DNA from: Paralithodes platypus
Taxonomy: Eukaryota; Arthropoda; Malacostraca; Decapoda; Lithodidae
Assembly (NCBI GenBank): GCA_032716605.1
Contig: CM064502.1
Coordinates: 35,212,932-35,276,931 of the forward strand
DNA length: 64,000 nt
Direction of reading: 5' to 3'
Part shown: positions 43,860 to 54,616 of the stretch, one piece after another
Layout: each line of letters starts with the position of its first letter
How positions within the stretch are numbered: position 1 is the stretch's first letter
Position numbers and translations under genes: made by a program
Notes under the pieces: model-generated
Databases searched by the model: none
What the model was told of the DNA's origin: nothing
The model's input: the letters and a program-made list of their open reading frames with translations, nothing else

Positions 43860-44550
43860 TGGTTATGTAAGTAATGTATTACAGTATTAATTAAACTGCT
43901 CTAGGACGCAATGTTTCATATATTATAAACTTATACACTACAGCAAACATTATATGCATTAGTTCATCATTCCATCGTAACTACTGGACGGTACGGGGAT
44001 ATAACAGGTGGATGGGGAAGGAGGTGACGGGGGGGAAGGACGAAGCACCAATGTTCGGTTTGATGCAAGGTAGACATTAGCTCGGGTTAGGACGGCGATC
44101 CTGGTTTTCAGTGTACGTCCTGTATCTCATCAGTGGCTTATATTTTTACATTTTCCTTTAAAATATGGTGCATTTGTTTTGTAATGGGGGATTTATTCCC
44201 AAAGTTTGTCAATGGTGTTTAATAACACGCTTATGTGTGTGATCATGAATGCACTGTGTGTGTGTGTGTGTGATGGGTCGCATACTTATACCAGTCCTCT
44301 ATTTCCTCTTTATCTCTGCCCCTGCTGCAGTTCCTCAGTTCTCTCCCTTCTTCAAAGGTGCCGTGTGTAAAAATATATAAGTGATTACCGTGGTGACTCT
44401 GTGCCTTAGACCACGGGACCAAAGCAACCCGCGTGTGTGTGTGTGTGTGTGTGATGCTACCTTCAGCCAGCACATCCAAGCAGTGGTTCAAAAATGCCCG
44501 GACGCAGCCTGGCTAAATATTGCATACCTTCACAACATGGCATTACCTTG
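43860..44550. other. Unassigned, with two (TG)n microsatellites
   Basis: TG runs lie at about 44256-44272 and 44433-44452. No gene was recognised. Open frames across the TG runs are artefacts. Confidence 0.6.
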
Positions 44551-44551
44551 C

Positions 44552-44954
44552 TTAAGGGGGAAGGGTATACAGTATGTTTTGGTCGATTATTTCATATATA
44601 TATTATTATTTTTTTAGTTTCCTCCCTAGACCTCCATCAAACTTTAATAAAAAATCATTTGATCCCCCTTCTAGATTAACTTGTACATTTGATCCCCCTT
44701 CTAGATTAACTTGTACATTTTTCGGAAGAAACATTTCCAGGCCGAAGTCCGGTATCTCTTAAATTACAGGCTCACTATAGCTCGCCAGGAAAATATCGAC
44801 ACTTAAATGACACGAAAAGTTTTAATATTGACAAAGAAATGGGGCGAAAGGTCTTTAAATCGCCAAACTAATGGGCCAACGTCATAAAATCTGAAAACTA
44901 ATGGGGCTAAACATGAGGAAGAAGGGGAACCAAAAAACGAACCCTTCCCCTTAC
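44552..44954 (+). mobile_element. TTAA MITE family copy with internal duplication
   Basis: Left end TTAAGGGGGAAGGG, right end CCCCTTAC (TTAA with one change). A 30-bp segment starting GATCCCCCTTCTAGATTAAC is tandemly duplicated at 44661-44720, which accounts for its greater length. Confidence 0.85.
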
Positions 44955-45019
44955 CCTGTAGACTTTGGAGACACTTCTTCTACAGTACGGCTGCCAGTTG
45001 TGGAGTCCCTTTATATGGT

Positions 45020-45374
45020 TAGTGGCTGTTTGTTTTGGTCTATTAATTCATGTATTTATTTATTGTTTAGTTTCCTCGCTAGACCTCCATCAAACTTAGA
45101 AAAACACCCCCTATGTCCCCCTCAAGACACATTTTTACATTTTTCGGGAGAAAAATGTCTTGGCCAAAGCCCGGTTCCTAGAATAATTACAGGCTCGCTT
45201 TCGCTCACCAGGAAGAAATCGACACCTAAATGGCACGATCGGTCTTGACAACGAACTGGAGCTGAAGGTGTTAAAATCGTCAAACTATTGGACCGAATGT
45301 CTTAAAATGTAAAGAACTAATGGGGCTAACACGAGGGAGAAAATGGTCCAGAAAAACGAACCATCTCCCCTTAA
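45020..45374 (+). mobile_element. TTAA MITE family copy
   Basis: Family landmarks run from AGACCTCCATCAAACTTAGA through TTACAGGCTCGC to CATCTCCCCTTAA at 45374. The left TTAA is lost and the start is approximate. It sits 65 bp from the previous copy, in the same orientation. Confidence 0.8.
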
Positions 45375-45716
45375 AATCTGGAGAGAAACAAGCCCTAGAA
45401 GAAATCCAGCGATCCTTCACCAGCAAAATGGTAATGGGTAAGGTATTGTGAGAGAATACAATCGTTTCATCTATATATACTCTTCCAGCGACACCGAGGA
45501 AGATAATTATATACACTTGGAATATTCTTAACAACATGGCTCGAAATATACAAGTTAAAGATGAAATGAACCTCTTATATATTATAAAGAACATAAACGC
45601 CTAGGTGCAATGTGTCATATTAGTTCTATCAAATCACGATCACTAGCCAGAGTGAAGACGCCAAAGATAAATTATACACAGGATTCTAAGATGTATACCA
45701 CTTTACCCCAAAACAT

Positions 45717-46029
45717 TTATGGGGAGATTTCCACTTGAGGGATTTTTTTTCTTGACCACTTTCTCCCTTATGTTTAGCCCCATTGTTTTTTTAGATTTTA
45801 GGACCTCCGCCTCATTTCTTTGGCGATTTTAAGAACTTTCGCCCCATTTCTGTAAATTTTAAGACTGTTCATTCCACCTAGGTGTCGAATTGTTCCTGGT
45901 GATCTGTAGCGAGCCTATAATTTAAGACGAACGGCCGAAAAATTACAAATTTACCTCAAAGGGATTTCTTAGGGTTATTAGTTAAAGCTTGATGAAGGTT
46001 TAGGGAGCAAATTAAAAACCTCCCCTTAA
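45717..46029 (-). mobile_element. TTAA MITE family, short subfamily copy
   Basis: It begins TTATGGGGAGATTTCCACTT and ends AAAACCTCCCCTTAA, complementary to the short form. One terminal TTAA is mutated to TTAT. Confidence 0.84.
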
Positions 46030-46141
46030 ACTGCCCAAGACTGGAAATATTTATGAAGCATTTGGATGAGTTCCTGTCCTCAACATAATGACCAACCAAT
46101 TCTACTCCACCACCACCTCCGTGCTGCCAGCAACAGCATCA

Positions 46142-46438
46142 TTAATGGGAGGTTTTTAGTTTGTTCCCTAGACCTCCATCATGCTTAAAATTACACCCCC
46201 TTGACCCCCTTTCAAGATAAATTGGCCAGTTCCTCATAAAATACAGGCTCGCTATCGCTCGCCAGGATTCGACACTTAAATGGCACGAAATGTCTTAAAA
46301 ATGACAGAGATGGGGCGAAAGTTCTTAAAATCGCCAAACTAATGGGGTAAACGTCTTACAATATCAAAAGCAATAGGGCTAAACATGAGGAAGAAAGGGG
46401 TCCAGAAGAAAATCCTTGAAGTGGAAATCTCCCCTTAA
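46142..46438 (+). mobile_element. TTAA MITE family, short subfamily copy
   Basis: A 297-bp copy bounded by TTAA on both sides, starting TTAATGGGAGGTTTTTAG and ending GGAAATCTCCCCTTAA. Part of the GGCCGAAGGCC region is deleted. Confidence 0.85.
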
Positions 46439-46532
46439 TCCGTTGGCATAAAAGAGGTCAGATCAGATGTACAGAGGTAGTGAGACAGCAGCGTGGACCA
46501 CGGGCTATAACTGTCAGCCCTCAACAACAATC

Positions 46533-46705
46533 ACAGGTGTGGGTATGTGTGTGTGGGTGTGTGACTGGGTATGGGTGTGCGACTGTGTGTATATGACTAT
46601 GTGGGTGTGTAACTGTATGTGTATTACTGTGTGTGTATTACTGTGTGACGGTGTGTATGACTGGGTATGTGATTGTGGGGGTATGTGCCTGTGTGTGTAG
46701 ATATA
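46533..46705. repeat. GT-rich minisatellite-like stretch
   Basis: Irregular repeats of GTGTGTGGGTGTGTGACTG-type units on the plus strand. The Cys/Val-rich open frame here is an artefact. Confidence 0.88.
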
Positions 46706-46927
46706 TGCTTTGATCTAGTTACTGACATCCAGCAACTTAAATTATCGCCATTGTATAAATATTTTATCATTTTTGGAGGGAGATGACAAGAGGTTAATTG
46801 TAGCATTTGTAAAAGTGCCGCGCTGCATTATATTCTATCGACTGTTATGGCCTGATCCAGAGAGGGTTTTGGGGGTGTAATGTGGTAACAAAGCAGAGAG
46901 CATTCTGGCATTGAATATGTGTGATGA

Positions 46928-47298
46928 TTAAGGGGGAAGAGTTAATTTGTTGGTCAATTATCTCATGGATATATTATTTGTTTAGTTTCCTCCCTAGACC
47001 TCCATCAAACATAACAAAATATCCATTAGATTCCTCTTCTAGATTAATTAGCACATATTTCGGTAGAAAAATATCCCTGTCAAAGGCCGGTTCTTCCAAA
47101 ATTACAGGCTCACTATCGTTCGCGAGGAAACAAAAATCAACACCTAATTAGCACGAAAGGTGTTAATATTGACAAGGAAATGGGGCGGAAGGTCTTTAAT
47201 CGCTAAACTAACGGGGAAAACATCTTAAAATATGAAAAATAATGGGGCTAAGTATGAGGAGGAAGGGGGACCAGAAAAACGACCTATCTTCCCCTTAA
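46928..47298 (+). mobile_element. TTAA MITE family copy
   Basis: A 371-bp copy with TTAA at both ends, left TTAAGGGGGAAGAG and right TATCTTCCCCTTAA. It is close to the copy at 26772 in length and order of landmarks. Confidence 0.86.
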
Positions 47299-49120
47299 GG
47301 AGTGTGGGCACCCCTCCGTACGTGCATAATATGAGTGAACCAGCGTGTAAGAGAGATACAGAAACTATAAGCCAGAACTCAGTGGCCGCTCGGTTTCCAC
47401 CATAGAAGGAAGGGTGTGGGAGCTCTCTCACTCGCCCCTCTCCCACTCTCTGGACTTTCAAGTGCTTTACCTCTTTGATGACTAAACAAACTGCCCAACA
47501 ATTCTATTACACCCGATACATAATAGAACAATGGATGATAAGTAGCCATATAACTGAAAGACGATTACTTATCTAAGTGAAAAGTTTGGGAAAAGTTGAG
47601 CTGCTGCATATTAGCGGCGAAGCTCGATTGTCACTCGGAGGCACATGTGAAATTAGTTTTTTGGGGGTTATCTTGTTTATATTGGCCTTTTTCATCATTA
47701 TTTATATTTCTTTATTTTTCTCCCTAGAACTTCATCAAGCTTAAATAATGCACACCCGTGCAGCGTGAACAACTAATGAACATCTTAGTTTAAGTGTATT
47801 AGGTACTCTGGAAGAACACACCTGGACTATTATAATCAAACTGGTGAGTACTAAAACATTAGGTTAGATAAAGGCATGGGAAAGTTATATACGATTGCGG
47901 GTAACATTCCTAGTGATTGCCTTTCTCGCTGGTAAAAAAATGGGTTTATTACTGCCAAAATTCCATTATAAGGGTAGACAATTTTCGAAACGTTAAATAA
48001 CCTTTCCATACCCGTAATGTTTGAGTGTATAAACAGTGTAAGAAAAAGGCAAACAAAATCATTGGGTACGCTATATATATATAGGCCTATACATATTGAT
48101 GTTAATATACCTTTCTCATTGGTATATGATGAGATTATTACTACCAATATACCATTATAAGAGTATAACATTGTCGGATATGTTGTTGGTTATATATTTT
48201 TCTCATTGGTATAAGATGGGTTTATTACTACCAATATACCATTATAAAGGAATAAGAATAAGTAAAGCAAAGTAAAGTTGGTGGGGGGGTAGACAAGTTG
48301 AGGAGGTGAGAGGTCTCTTGAAGAATTAGAGAGAAGGCAAGGATGAAAGAAAGCGCAAAGTAGAAGGGTAAAAGGTGGATGGTTGTCCTCCTTGCTAGTA
48401 TTTAAAGTTTTCCAGACCAGACCAGATGGCTGGAGTAAAATAGGAAAGAAGAGTATTTGTTTTCCCGGATATGTTGATGATATACCTTTCTTACTGATAT
48501 AATATGGGTTTATTACTATAGTTTGTTTTTTCCCAGCTCATTATGAATTGAATCCCTTAGCATCTGATTTCCCGATTCTTACTGGAATAATACGATGATG
48601 CTGCTATGTCTCTGCATCATATTATTGCCAAGTTTTCATAATTAACAACATATTTCGCTACACAATCTTGGTAATAGTCAAGTAATCAGAGATGGCAGGA
48701 TAGCAATTTAGCATAAGCTGGAAACAAAACAGAATATACCAATATAGCGTTATAATGGTAAACTATTACGGTCACTTTATGTACCCATTTTATACCTATA
48801 TTTTCAACAGTGTATCAGTACCGGTAGATGGTGACGCCTTATTTCATATTATTCTGGCTACTAATAGGGGGATAGTGGTTAGTTTTTGGTCTAAATGTTT
48901 AAGTACGGTCGCTCTAATAAATCATGTACTAGATGTCATTACGTTTGGCTCGCTCTGTGTTGTATTAATGTTTGTCAGATGTTGAATATGGTGGGTAACT
49001 TTAGGAATAGGTTTGTATATCCCCCTCGAAATAAATAAATAACATTTAGATATTGATGATACCAATTATTGATCAAAATATACTTGGTGCCGAGACATCA
49101 CTTATTAGCGCGATTGTACA
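47299..49120. repeat. Unassigned DNA with dispersed ~60-bp repeat units
   Basis: A motif with TTTCTCATTGGTATAAGATG and TTATTACTACCAATATACC recurs near 47920, 48105, 48190 and 48475, always followed by ATTATAA. A separate dispersed repeat at 48515-48760 matches 51850-52140, and 48941-49110 matches 30525-30700. A MITE family scrap may lie at 47690-47750. No gene is visible. Confidence 0.6.
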
Positions 49121-49148
49121 GTATATATATATATATACAGGTGTGTAC

Positions 49149-49190
<42 letters not shown>

Positions 49191-49222
49191 GTATAATTAT
49201 ATATATATATATATATATATTA
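49121..49222. repeat. (TA)n microsatellite
   Basis: TA repeats with interruptions CAGGTGTGTACTATG and CCGTATAAT, running directly into the next MITE copy. Confidence 0.93.
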
Positions 49223-49539
49223 TTAGTTTCTTTCTTAGACCTCCATCAAGCTTAAACAAAACACCCCCTATGCCCACTCCCAAGATAAAATTGTAAATTT
49301 TTCGGTAGAAAAATGTCCCAGCCGAAGGCCGATTCCTGTTAAAATTACAGGCTCGCTATCGCTCGCCAGGAAAAACATCGACTCTTGAATAGCACGAATG
49401 GTCTTAATATTGGCAAAAGAAAGGGGCGATTTTTTTTAATATCGCCAAACTAATGGAACGAATGTCTTAAAATCTCAAAACTAACGGTGCTAAACACGAG
49501 GGAGAAAGGGGTCCAGAAAAACTACCCATTTCCCCTTAA
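49221..49539 (+). mobile_element. TTAA MITE family copy, left end replaced by (TA)n
   Basis: Landmarks run from TTAGACCTCCATCAAGCTTA to CCATTTCCCCTTAA. The family carries a short TA-rich segment near its left end, which may have expanded to form the adjoining microsatellite. Confidence 0.83.
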
Positions 49540-49847
49540 TTAACAGTGTATCAGTATACGGTGACGCCTTCTTTCATCTTTCATATTATTCTGGCTAAGA
49601 TTACACGATTTTATGGATATTAGGAAGGCATGATTTAACTCGGAAGGTTATCCCCTTGAGGTTTATGGATATTAGGAAGCATTGAGGTTTATGATGCATC
49701 TCGATAGTTTATTCTGGCTACTTTTAAAAGAGTTTATACAACTTAGGAAGGATCTGTGGGCATCGAAAGGGTAAAAACTAACTCGATTAGCCCTCTGGTT
49801 TCCATATACCCTTCCTAATCTGAATATATTTTTCGGTATTATTGGAT

Positions 49848-50178
49848 ACAACGATATCATATTAGTAAACAAGACATTCATATACACACACATACAGTAC
49901 ATACACACATACATACACACAACGATATCATATTAGTAAACAAGACATTCATATACACACACATACATACACACATACATACACACAACGATATCATATT
50001 AGTAAACAAGACATTCATATACACACACATACATACACACATACATACACACAACGATATCATATTAGTAAACAAGGCATTCATATACACACACATACAA
50101 GTCATACACACATACATACACACAACGATATCATATTAGTAAACAAGGCATTCATATACACACACATACATACACACA
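49848..50178. repeat. 66/72-bp minisatellite, 5 copies
   Basis: Each unit contains AACGATATCATATTAGTAAA followed by a CATA/CACA-rich part. Starts are near 49848, 49920, 49986, 50052 and 50124, so spacing is 72, 66, 66 and 72. The Cys/Met/Val-rich minus-strand frames arise from this repeat. Confidence 0.93.
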
Positions 50179-50189
50179 ATTTTAAGACC

Positions 50190-50462
50190 GAGTGCTCCAC
50201 ACATACGTGCAGTTTCAGTCTCTTGTCCTAATGGCAGCATTCCAGGCAACCCTGTTAAGGGCTGCTTCACATGTCAAGTTTTTGGATTCGAGATCGCACG
50301 TATAATCCGATCCCAGGTCTTCCTCGGTCCACCCCTTGGTGCAGCTCCTTCCACAATCACAGACCTGCATCTTTTCACCCAAATTTGTTCATCCATTCTC
50401 TCCACATGCCCATACCATCCCAGTCTACTTGTACACATCTCCTCCCTAATACTCTTTATAAC
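50190..50462 (-). pseudogene. LINE C-terminal domain fragment
   Basis: The minus strand encodes REEMCTSRLGWYGHVERMDE, WVKRC and APRGGPRKTWDRIIRA, a well known C-terminal pattern of arthropod and other invertebrate LINEs. It is cut at the TAA where the Harbinger-like element begins, and the remaining RT is absent. Confidence 0.75.
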
Positions 50463-50805
50463 TAAAGGGGTGTTCACACATACAGGAGTGTGAGCTTGAA
50501 TCACTGGGAGTAGAGAAAAATTTGGACTCGCGCTCCTATTCGCAGTGAAGATTGAGGACTCCCAGTGACTCTACCGACTCCTGTTAGACTCCCGCCCATG
50601 CGCGGGCAGTCCCAGCGGGTTGGCCATGTCCGAAATTTGTTTGCCCATGTTCAAAATTTGGGCCGCGAGTCAGACAACTCTCATTGACTCCCACTGAATC
50701 CCGTTGACTCGCATCTACTCCCGTTGACTCCCTTCTAGTCCCATGGACTCCCGTTGATTCATAAATAACTCTAACATTGCTCGCGGATTTTTTTTAGTTA
50801 CTTGA

Positions 50806-51020
50806 TATAGTCTATTCACTGTAAGTAGGCTAAAAATCATGACCTCTATCCTCTGTAACTCAAAAAGGGCTAGAGCAAATTGGCTGTAAATTTCCACATC
50901 TATTCCTTGACTGACTCTTCCCAAATGGTAGAAATATTAGCTCGATTACTCTTGTCGTTTTTTGAGTTACAGAGGTTAGAGGTCATGATTTCTCGCCTTC
51001 TTACAGTGAATATACTATAG
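50806..51020. mobile_element. Palindromic foldback MITE, copy 1
   Basis: The two halves are complementary. TATAGTCTATTCACTGTAAG and CATGACCTCTATCCTCTGTA on the left pair with matching sequence at 50945-51020 on the right, leaving a short asymmetric centre. TATA-type ends fit a TA-targeting mariner-like MITE. Confidence 0.75.
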
Positions 51021-51493
51021 TAGTGGAGATGCAATAAGTGAACACGGGTAGGTTATTTCACCGCCGCCCACAGCTGTATATACCCAATTCACACGTTTGT
51101 ATCCAGCTTAGGAAGGAAGTAGACTAATGAAATGGCTACATATGATCTCAATTAAACGTTTGGCCTACCACACATCCTTCGTAAGCTTCATAAAATCGTC
51201 TAAATGTAGCTGCCCTCCACTCAAAAATGACGTGAGCGGTACAGAAAGGGGTGTACCTGTGAGGCTTCCCTACTACAACTTCCGGGTGTGGCTGTGGTAA
51301 TCCCGTGTTGACAGAAAACAGCGAAATAACTCTGGAACTCTATACCTTAATCAACCTTTCCTTCATACTATGACTTAGACTGCTTTGAACTTCGTGTGTC
51401 CAGGCATTGTGTTCCTTCATACACACAGAAAAATAAAACACATACATTATTAAATATAGTAACTACCGAAAGTCGTAATGTTAACATTCTTAC

Positions 51494-51707
51494 TATAGTC
51501 CGTTCATTCTAGGTTGGGCAAAAATCGTAACCTCTAACCTCTGTAACTCAAAAAAGGGCTAGAGCAAATGAGCTGTCAATTTCCACACATATTCCCTGGC
51601 CAAGTCTTCCTATTTGGTAGAAATATTAGCTCTATTACTCTAGTCCTTTTCGAGTTACGGAGGTTAGAGGTTACGATTTTTGCCCAATCTAGAATGAACG
51701 GACTATA
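51494..51707. mobile_element. Palindromic foldback MITE, copy 2
   Basis: Same family as the copy at 50806, sharing AACCTCTGTAACTCAAAAAA and the central TGGTAGAAATATTAGCTC. Its arms start TATAGTCCGTTCATTCTAGG and pair almost perfectly over about 75 bp. The outer 20 bases differ from copy 1. Confidence 0.78.
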
Positions 51708-52040
51708 CTTATCACTTCACATTTGATAGAATTAAGCAGCAAATTGAGATACGAAACTCCATTTTTGAAATATCCATACGAGCTACATATAATATACGTT
51801 GACACTCTAGAAGTAATTATACAGTAAGGAATACGAGTTACTATAATCTGTTAGTTTCAGCTGAGGGTAAATTCATTCCCTTAGCAGCTGACTTTTGTAT
51901 AATTAAATGTAAACAAAACAAAATAATAATATAAAAATATATAAATAAAAAACCTACTATGTTTCTGCATCATATTTATGCCAGGTTTCACATTAATTTT
52001 AACAACATATTTCGGCACAAAATCCTCGTAATGGTCAAGT

Positions 52041-52096
52041 AACCTTTAGGGGTCGCAAGACCTGTTGTTGCTTGTTCTTCTTTGTACTCCTTTGTA
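52041..52096 (+). mobile_element. ~50-bp CR1-like 3' tail insertion
   Basis: The sequence GACCTGTTGTTGCTTG followed by CTTTGTACTCCTTTGTA is the extreme 3' end of the CR1-like LINE. Imperfect 17-bp direct repeats (GTAATGGTCAAGTAACC and GTAATAGCCGAGTAATC) flank it. The related dispersed repeat at 48665 lacks the insert, giving an empty-site comparison. Confidence 0.65.
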
Positions 52097-52976
52097 ATAG
52101 CCGAGTAATCAAGATAAAGACATGGCACTTTACCATCAGTTGGAAGTAATAGACTATTGTCCCAAACGTGCCAGAAATATAGTAAAATTATAGATCTGGG
52201 GGGCCATCCATGACATAATCGCATCTCAACCCTTCCACCTTCCACTGATTCTGGTAGACTCCCATTAGCTCCTATATTACTCCTCTTGACTCCTACTGAC
52301 CCGTGTCTTACTCGCGTCGACTCGTATCGAGCACTAATCCGAAAATTACCGTTAATTTTCAAATTTTCAATCACTCTCACTTCATTCACGCTTTTTTCCC
52401 GGTAACTCCCGTTACCTCCCACTGACTCACACTGACTCCAGTTGACTCCCTCGGACTCGCATTTATACTCCCGCTGACTCCCACTGTGTCCTGGTGCCAC
52501 GTGGAATTTGGGACACTCGCGGTCATTTTTTCGTGAGTTGCCAGGAGTCATCACTCTTGCCGACTCGCGCTCACACTCCTATATGTGTGAACAACCCTTA
52601 ATGCCCCTTTCCCACTGATGCGATTTCATAAAATTTTCGTCGCCGAGGACGTAGTTTTGTCAATTCGCAACGAATTTGTGCGACGTCAACGATTTTGACC
52701 GTTAAAAAACCTTGACAAGTTTACACTCGGCGACGATGTCGCCGATGGATACGACGTAATCTGCGACATTATGCGACGTCATCGGCAAATTGAGCGATGG
52801 TTTGCCAATGACCTCGGCGAGAACTGTCACATTTGAATAAAATATTGGGAAATAATGCGAAGGATGAACGAATCCTCGGCGTATGTTCTGCGACGTCTTC
52901 GGCGAATTAAGCAATGGTTCGGCGGATACCTCGGTGAGATTATCCGAAAACTTTTTGCATAATTATTTCATGGCAC

Positions 52977-53190
52977 AAACATAAGAACATAAGAAAATGG
53001 GAGTCTGCAGAAAGTCGATCGGCCCACACAAGGCAGATCCCTGTCACACCCAACCCCAATTACAAGGCCTAATTATAGACACAACTCAATAATGCCTTGG
53101 GGACTGACCTCACCAAAACGGTCAGAGATCAACACAAGATTACGGGGTCTGCATAGCGCCGATTGGCTCACACCAAGCCCCCCTCATACC
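52977..53190. repeat. Dispersed repeat beginning ACATAAGAACATAAGAA
   Basis: The opening ACATAAGAACATAAGAA and the phrase GGCCCACACAAGGCAGATCC look like an interspersed LINE- or SINE-derived repeat that I recall as common in decapod DNA. No coding frame was seen. Confidence 0.4.
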
Positions 53191-53198
53191 CAACCCAT

Positions 53199-53338
53199 CT
53201 CGTCGAAAATGTACAAATTTATCTTGAAGGGGGGTCTAGAGTTTTTTGTTTTAAGTATGATGGAGGTCTAGTGAGGAAACTAAGAAAAAAGGAATTACTG
53301 ACCAAACAAACGGTCTGTTTCCCCTTAAGGGTGGATGG
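53199..53338 (-). mobile_element. TTAA MITE family fragment
   Basis: The complement of the family's left third, ending CTGTTTCCCCTTAA at 53338. Its TTAA (53335-53338) is also the left TTAA of the next copy. Confidence 0.8.
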
Positions 53339-53692
53339 GCGTAATATTTGCTAATTTATATATTTGTTTATGATTGATTTAGTTTCATCCCTAGACCTCC
53401 ATCAAGCATATCAAGCACCCCCCAACACCCTCCTTCAAGATCAATTTGTACATTTTTCGATAGAAAAATATCCTGGCCGAAGGCCGGTTCCTCAAAAAGT
53501 ACAGGTTCGCTATCGCTAGCCAGGAAAAACTCGACGCCTAAATGACACGAAAAGTCTTAATATTGACAACGAAATGGGGTGAAATGTCTTAAAATCGCCA
53601 AACTAATGGGCCGAACGTCATAAAATATGAAAACTAATGGGATTAACCATGAGGAAGAAAGGGGACCAGAAAAACGACCCATCTCCCCTTAA
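53335..53692 (+). mobile_element. TTAA MITE family copy
   Basis: A 358-bp copy with TTAA ends: left TTAAGGGTGGATGGGC and right CCATCTCCCCTTAA. All family landmarks are in order. Confidence 0.86.
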
Positions 53693-53819
53693 TTCGGAGA
53701 TTGGCAATGTCCATGCCGTATGTTTACGAATTACGGCTTAATTGAGCCCACCTCGCTTTTTTTGTTTTTTCTTTGTCTCCCTCTCTCTTTGCCTTGTATC
53801 TGTTCGGCCCCATTCAACC

Positions 53820-54060
53820 TACTGTTTTAAGACGTGTACCCCCATCCAGGTTTCAATATTTCCCTGGTGAGCGGTAGCGAGGCAACATATATATATTTTA
53901 GTTTTGAGAGCAAGCTAAATTTGTACATTTTTCAATAGAAAAATTTCTCCGGCGAAGCCGGATTTCTCCATACAATGCTAGCTCGCTATCGCTTGCCAGG
54001 AAGATATCGATACTTGGATGGGGATAAACGTCTTAAAACAGTTGGCTGAATGGGACCGAA
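53820..54060. mobile_element. Rearranged TTAA MITE family fragments
   Basis: A complementary fragment (TTTCCCTGGTGAGCGGTAGCG, 53850-53885) is followed by a plus-oriented fragment (TTTGTACATTTTTCAATAGA to TCGATACTTGGATGG, 53925-54035). This produces an imperfect inverted arrangement. Confidence 0.65.
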
Positions 54061-54616
54061 TGGATACAAGCCAGAGAAAGAGAGAAAAGGAGAGAAAGAG
54101 AAAAAAAAAACAGGTGAACCCCCTTACGAGAGGTGCATAGAAAAAAGGGTTGACAGGTTCACTATAGGCCTAATCCTTTTTTTTTTACCCACCTCGCCGA
54201 AGGTGCTCTTTATCCTCAGCGAGGTCTTTTCCGAGCATTCATCTACATCGCACAGCCCTTCGCACGTCTCTGCGAAGTATACCTGTGGCAGGTATACTCT
54301 CGGCGACGCTTTTTTTTAGTCCGACACCCTCGTCGACGTCTTGCCGATGTCGCCGAGGATCTCTGAGGGCCTCGCCGATCCCTCGGCAATCTTCGATGAT
54401 GTTTGCGAGGCTTCGGACCCCTCGCAAGTCCTCGTCCCAAATTTTTAACAATCCTAACATTTGCGATGACCCGCGAGGGCCCTTGCGAGGCCTTGCGAGT
54501 CAAACGATTATCATGCGAGGGTTCAAGATTGTGTTGCGACATGTCACGAATGTGCCCATTTCTTGGTGTCGGCGATGAAAATCGTATGAAATCACATCAG
54601 TGGGAAAGGGGCATTA

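Larger units (their letters stand above)
50466..52598. mobile_element. Harbinger-like non-autonomous element 1
   Basis: The ends are AGGGGTGTTCACACATACAG and, on the complement, AGGGTTGTTCACACATATAG. The inverted repeat extends through GGAGTGTGAGC. TAA flanks both sides (50463-50465 and 52599-52601), which fits the 3-bp TWA duplications of PIF/Harbinger elements. Subterminal zones (50500-50760 and 52230-52560) are rich in GACTCCCGTTGACTC-like repeats. It carries no transposase and contains later insertions. Confidence 0.72.
52602..54613. mobile_element. Harbinger-like non-autonomous element 2
   Basis: The ends TGCCCCTTTCCCACTGATG and, on the complement, the same 19 bases continue as inverted repeats for about 45 bp to CGTCGCCGA. 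It is flanked by TAA (52599-52601) and TTA (54614-54616), both fitting TWA. Subterminal regions are dense in CGACG/CGTCG-type motifs. The middle is filled with later insertions (53.0-54.06 kb). No transposase is present. Confidence 0.7.

Noticed and set aside
49672..50123. Cys/Met/Val-rich minus-strand frames resembling small cysteine-rich peptides
   Set aside because: They come from the CATA/CACA-rich 66/72-bp minisatellite, and the repeating pattern follows the DNA repeat.
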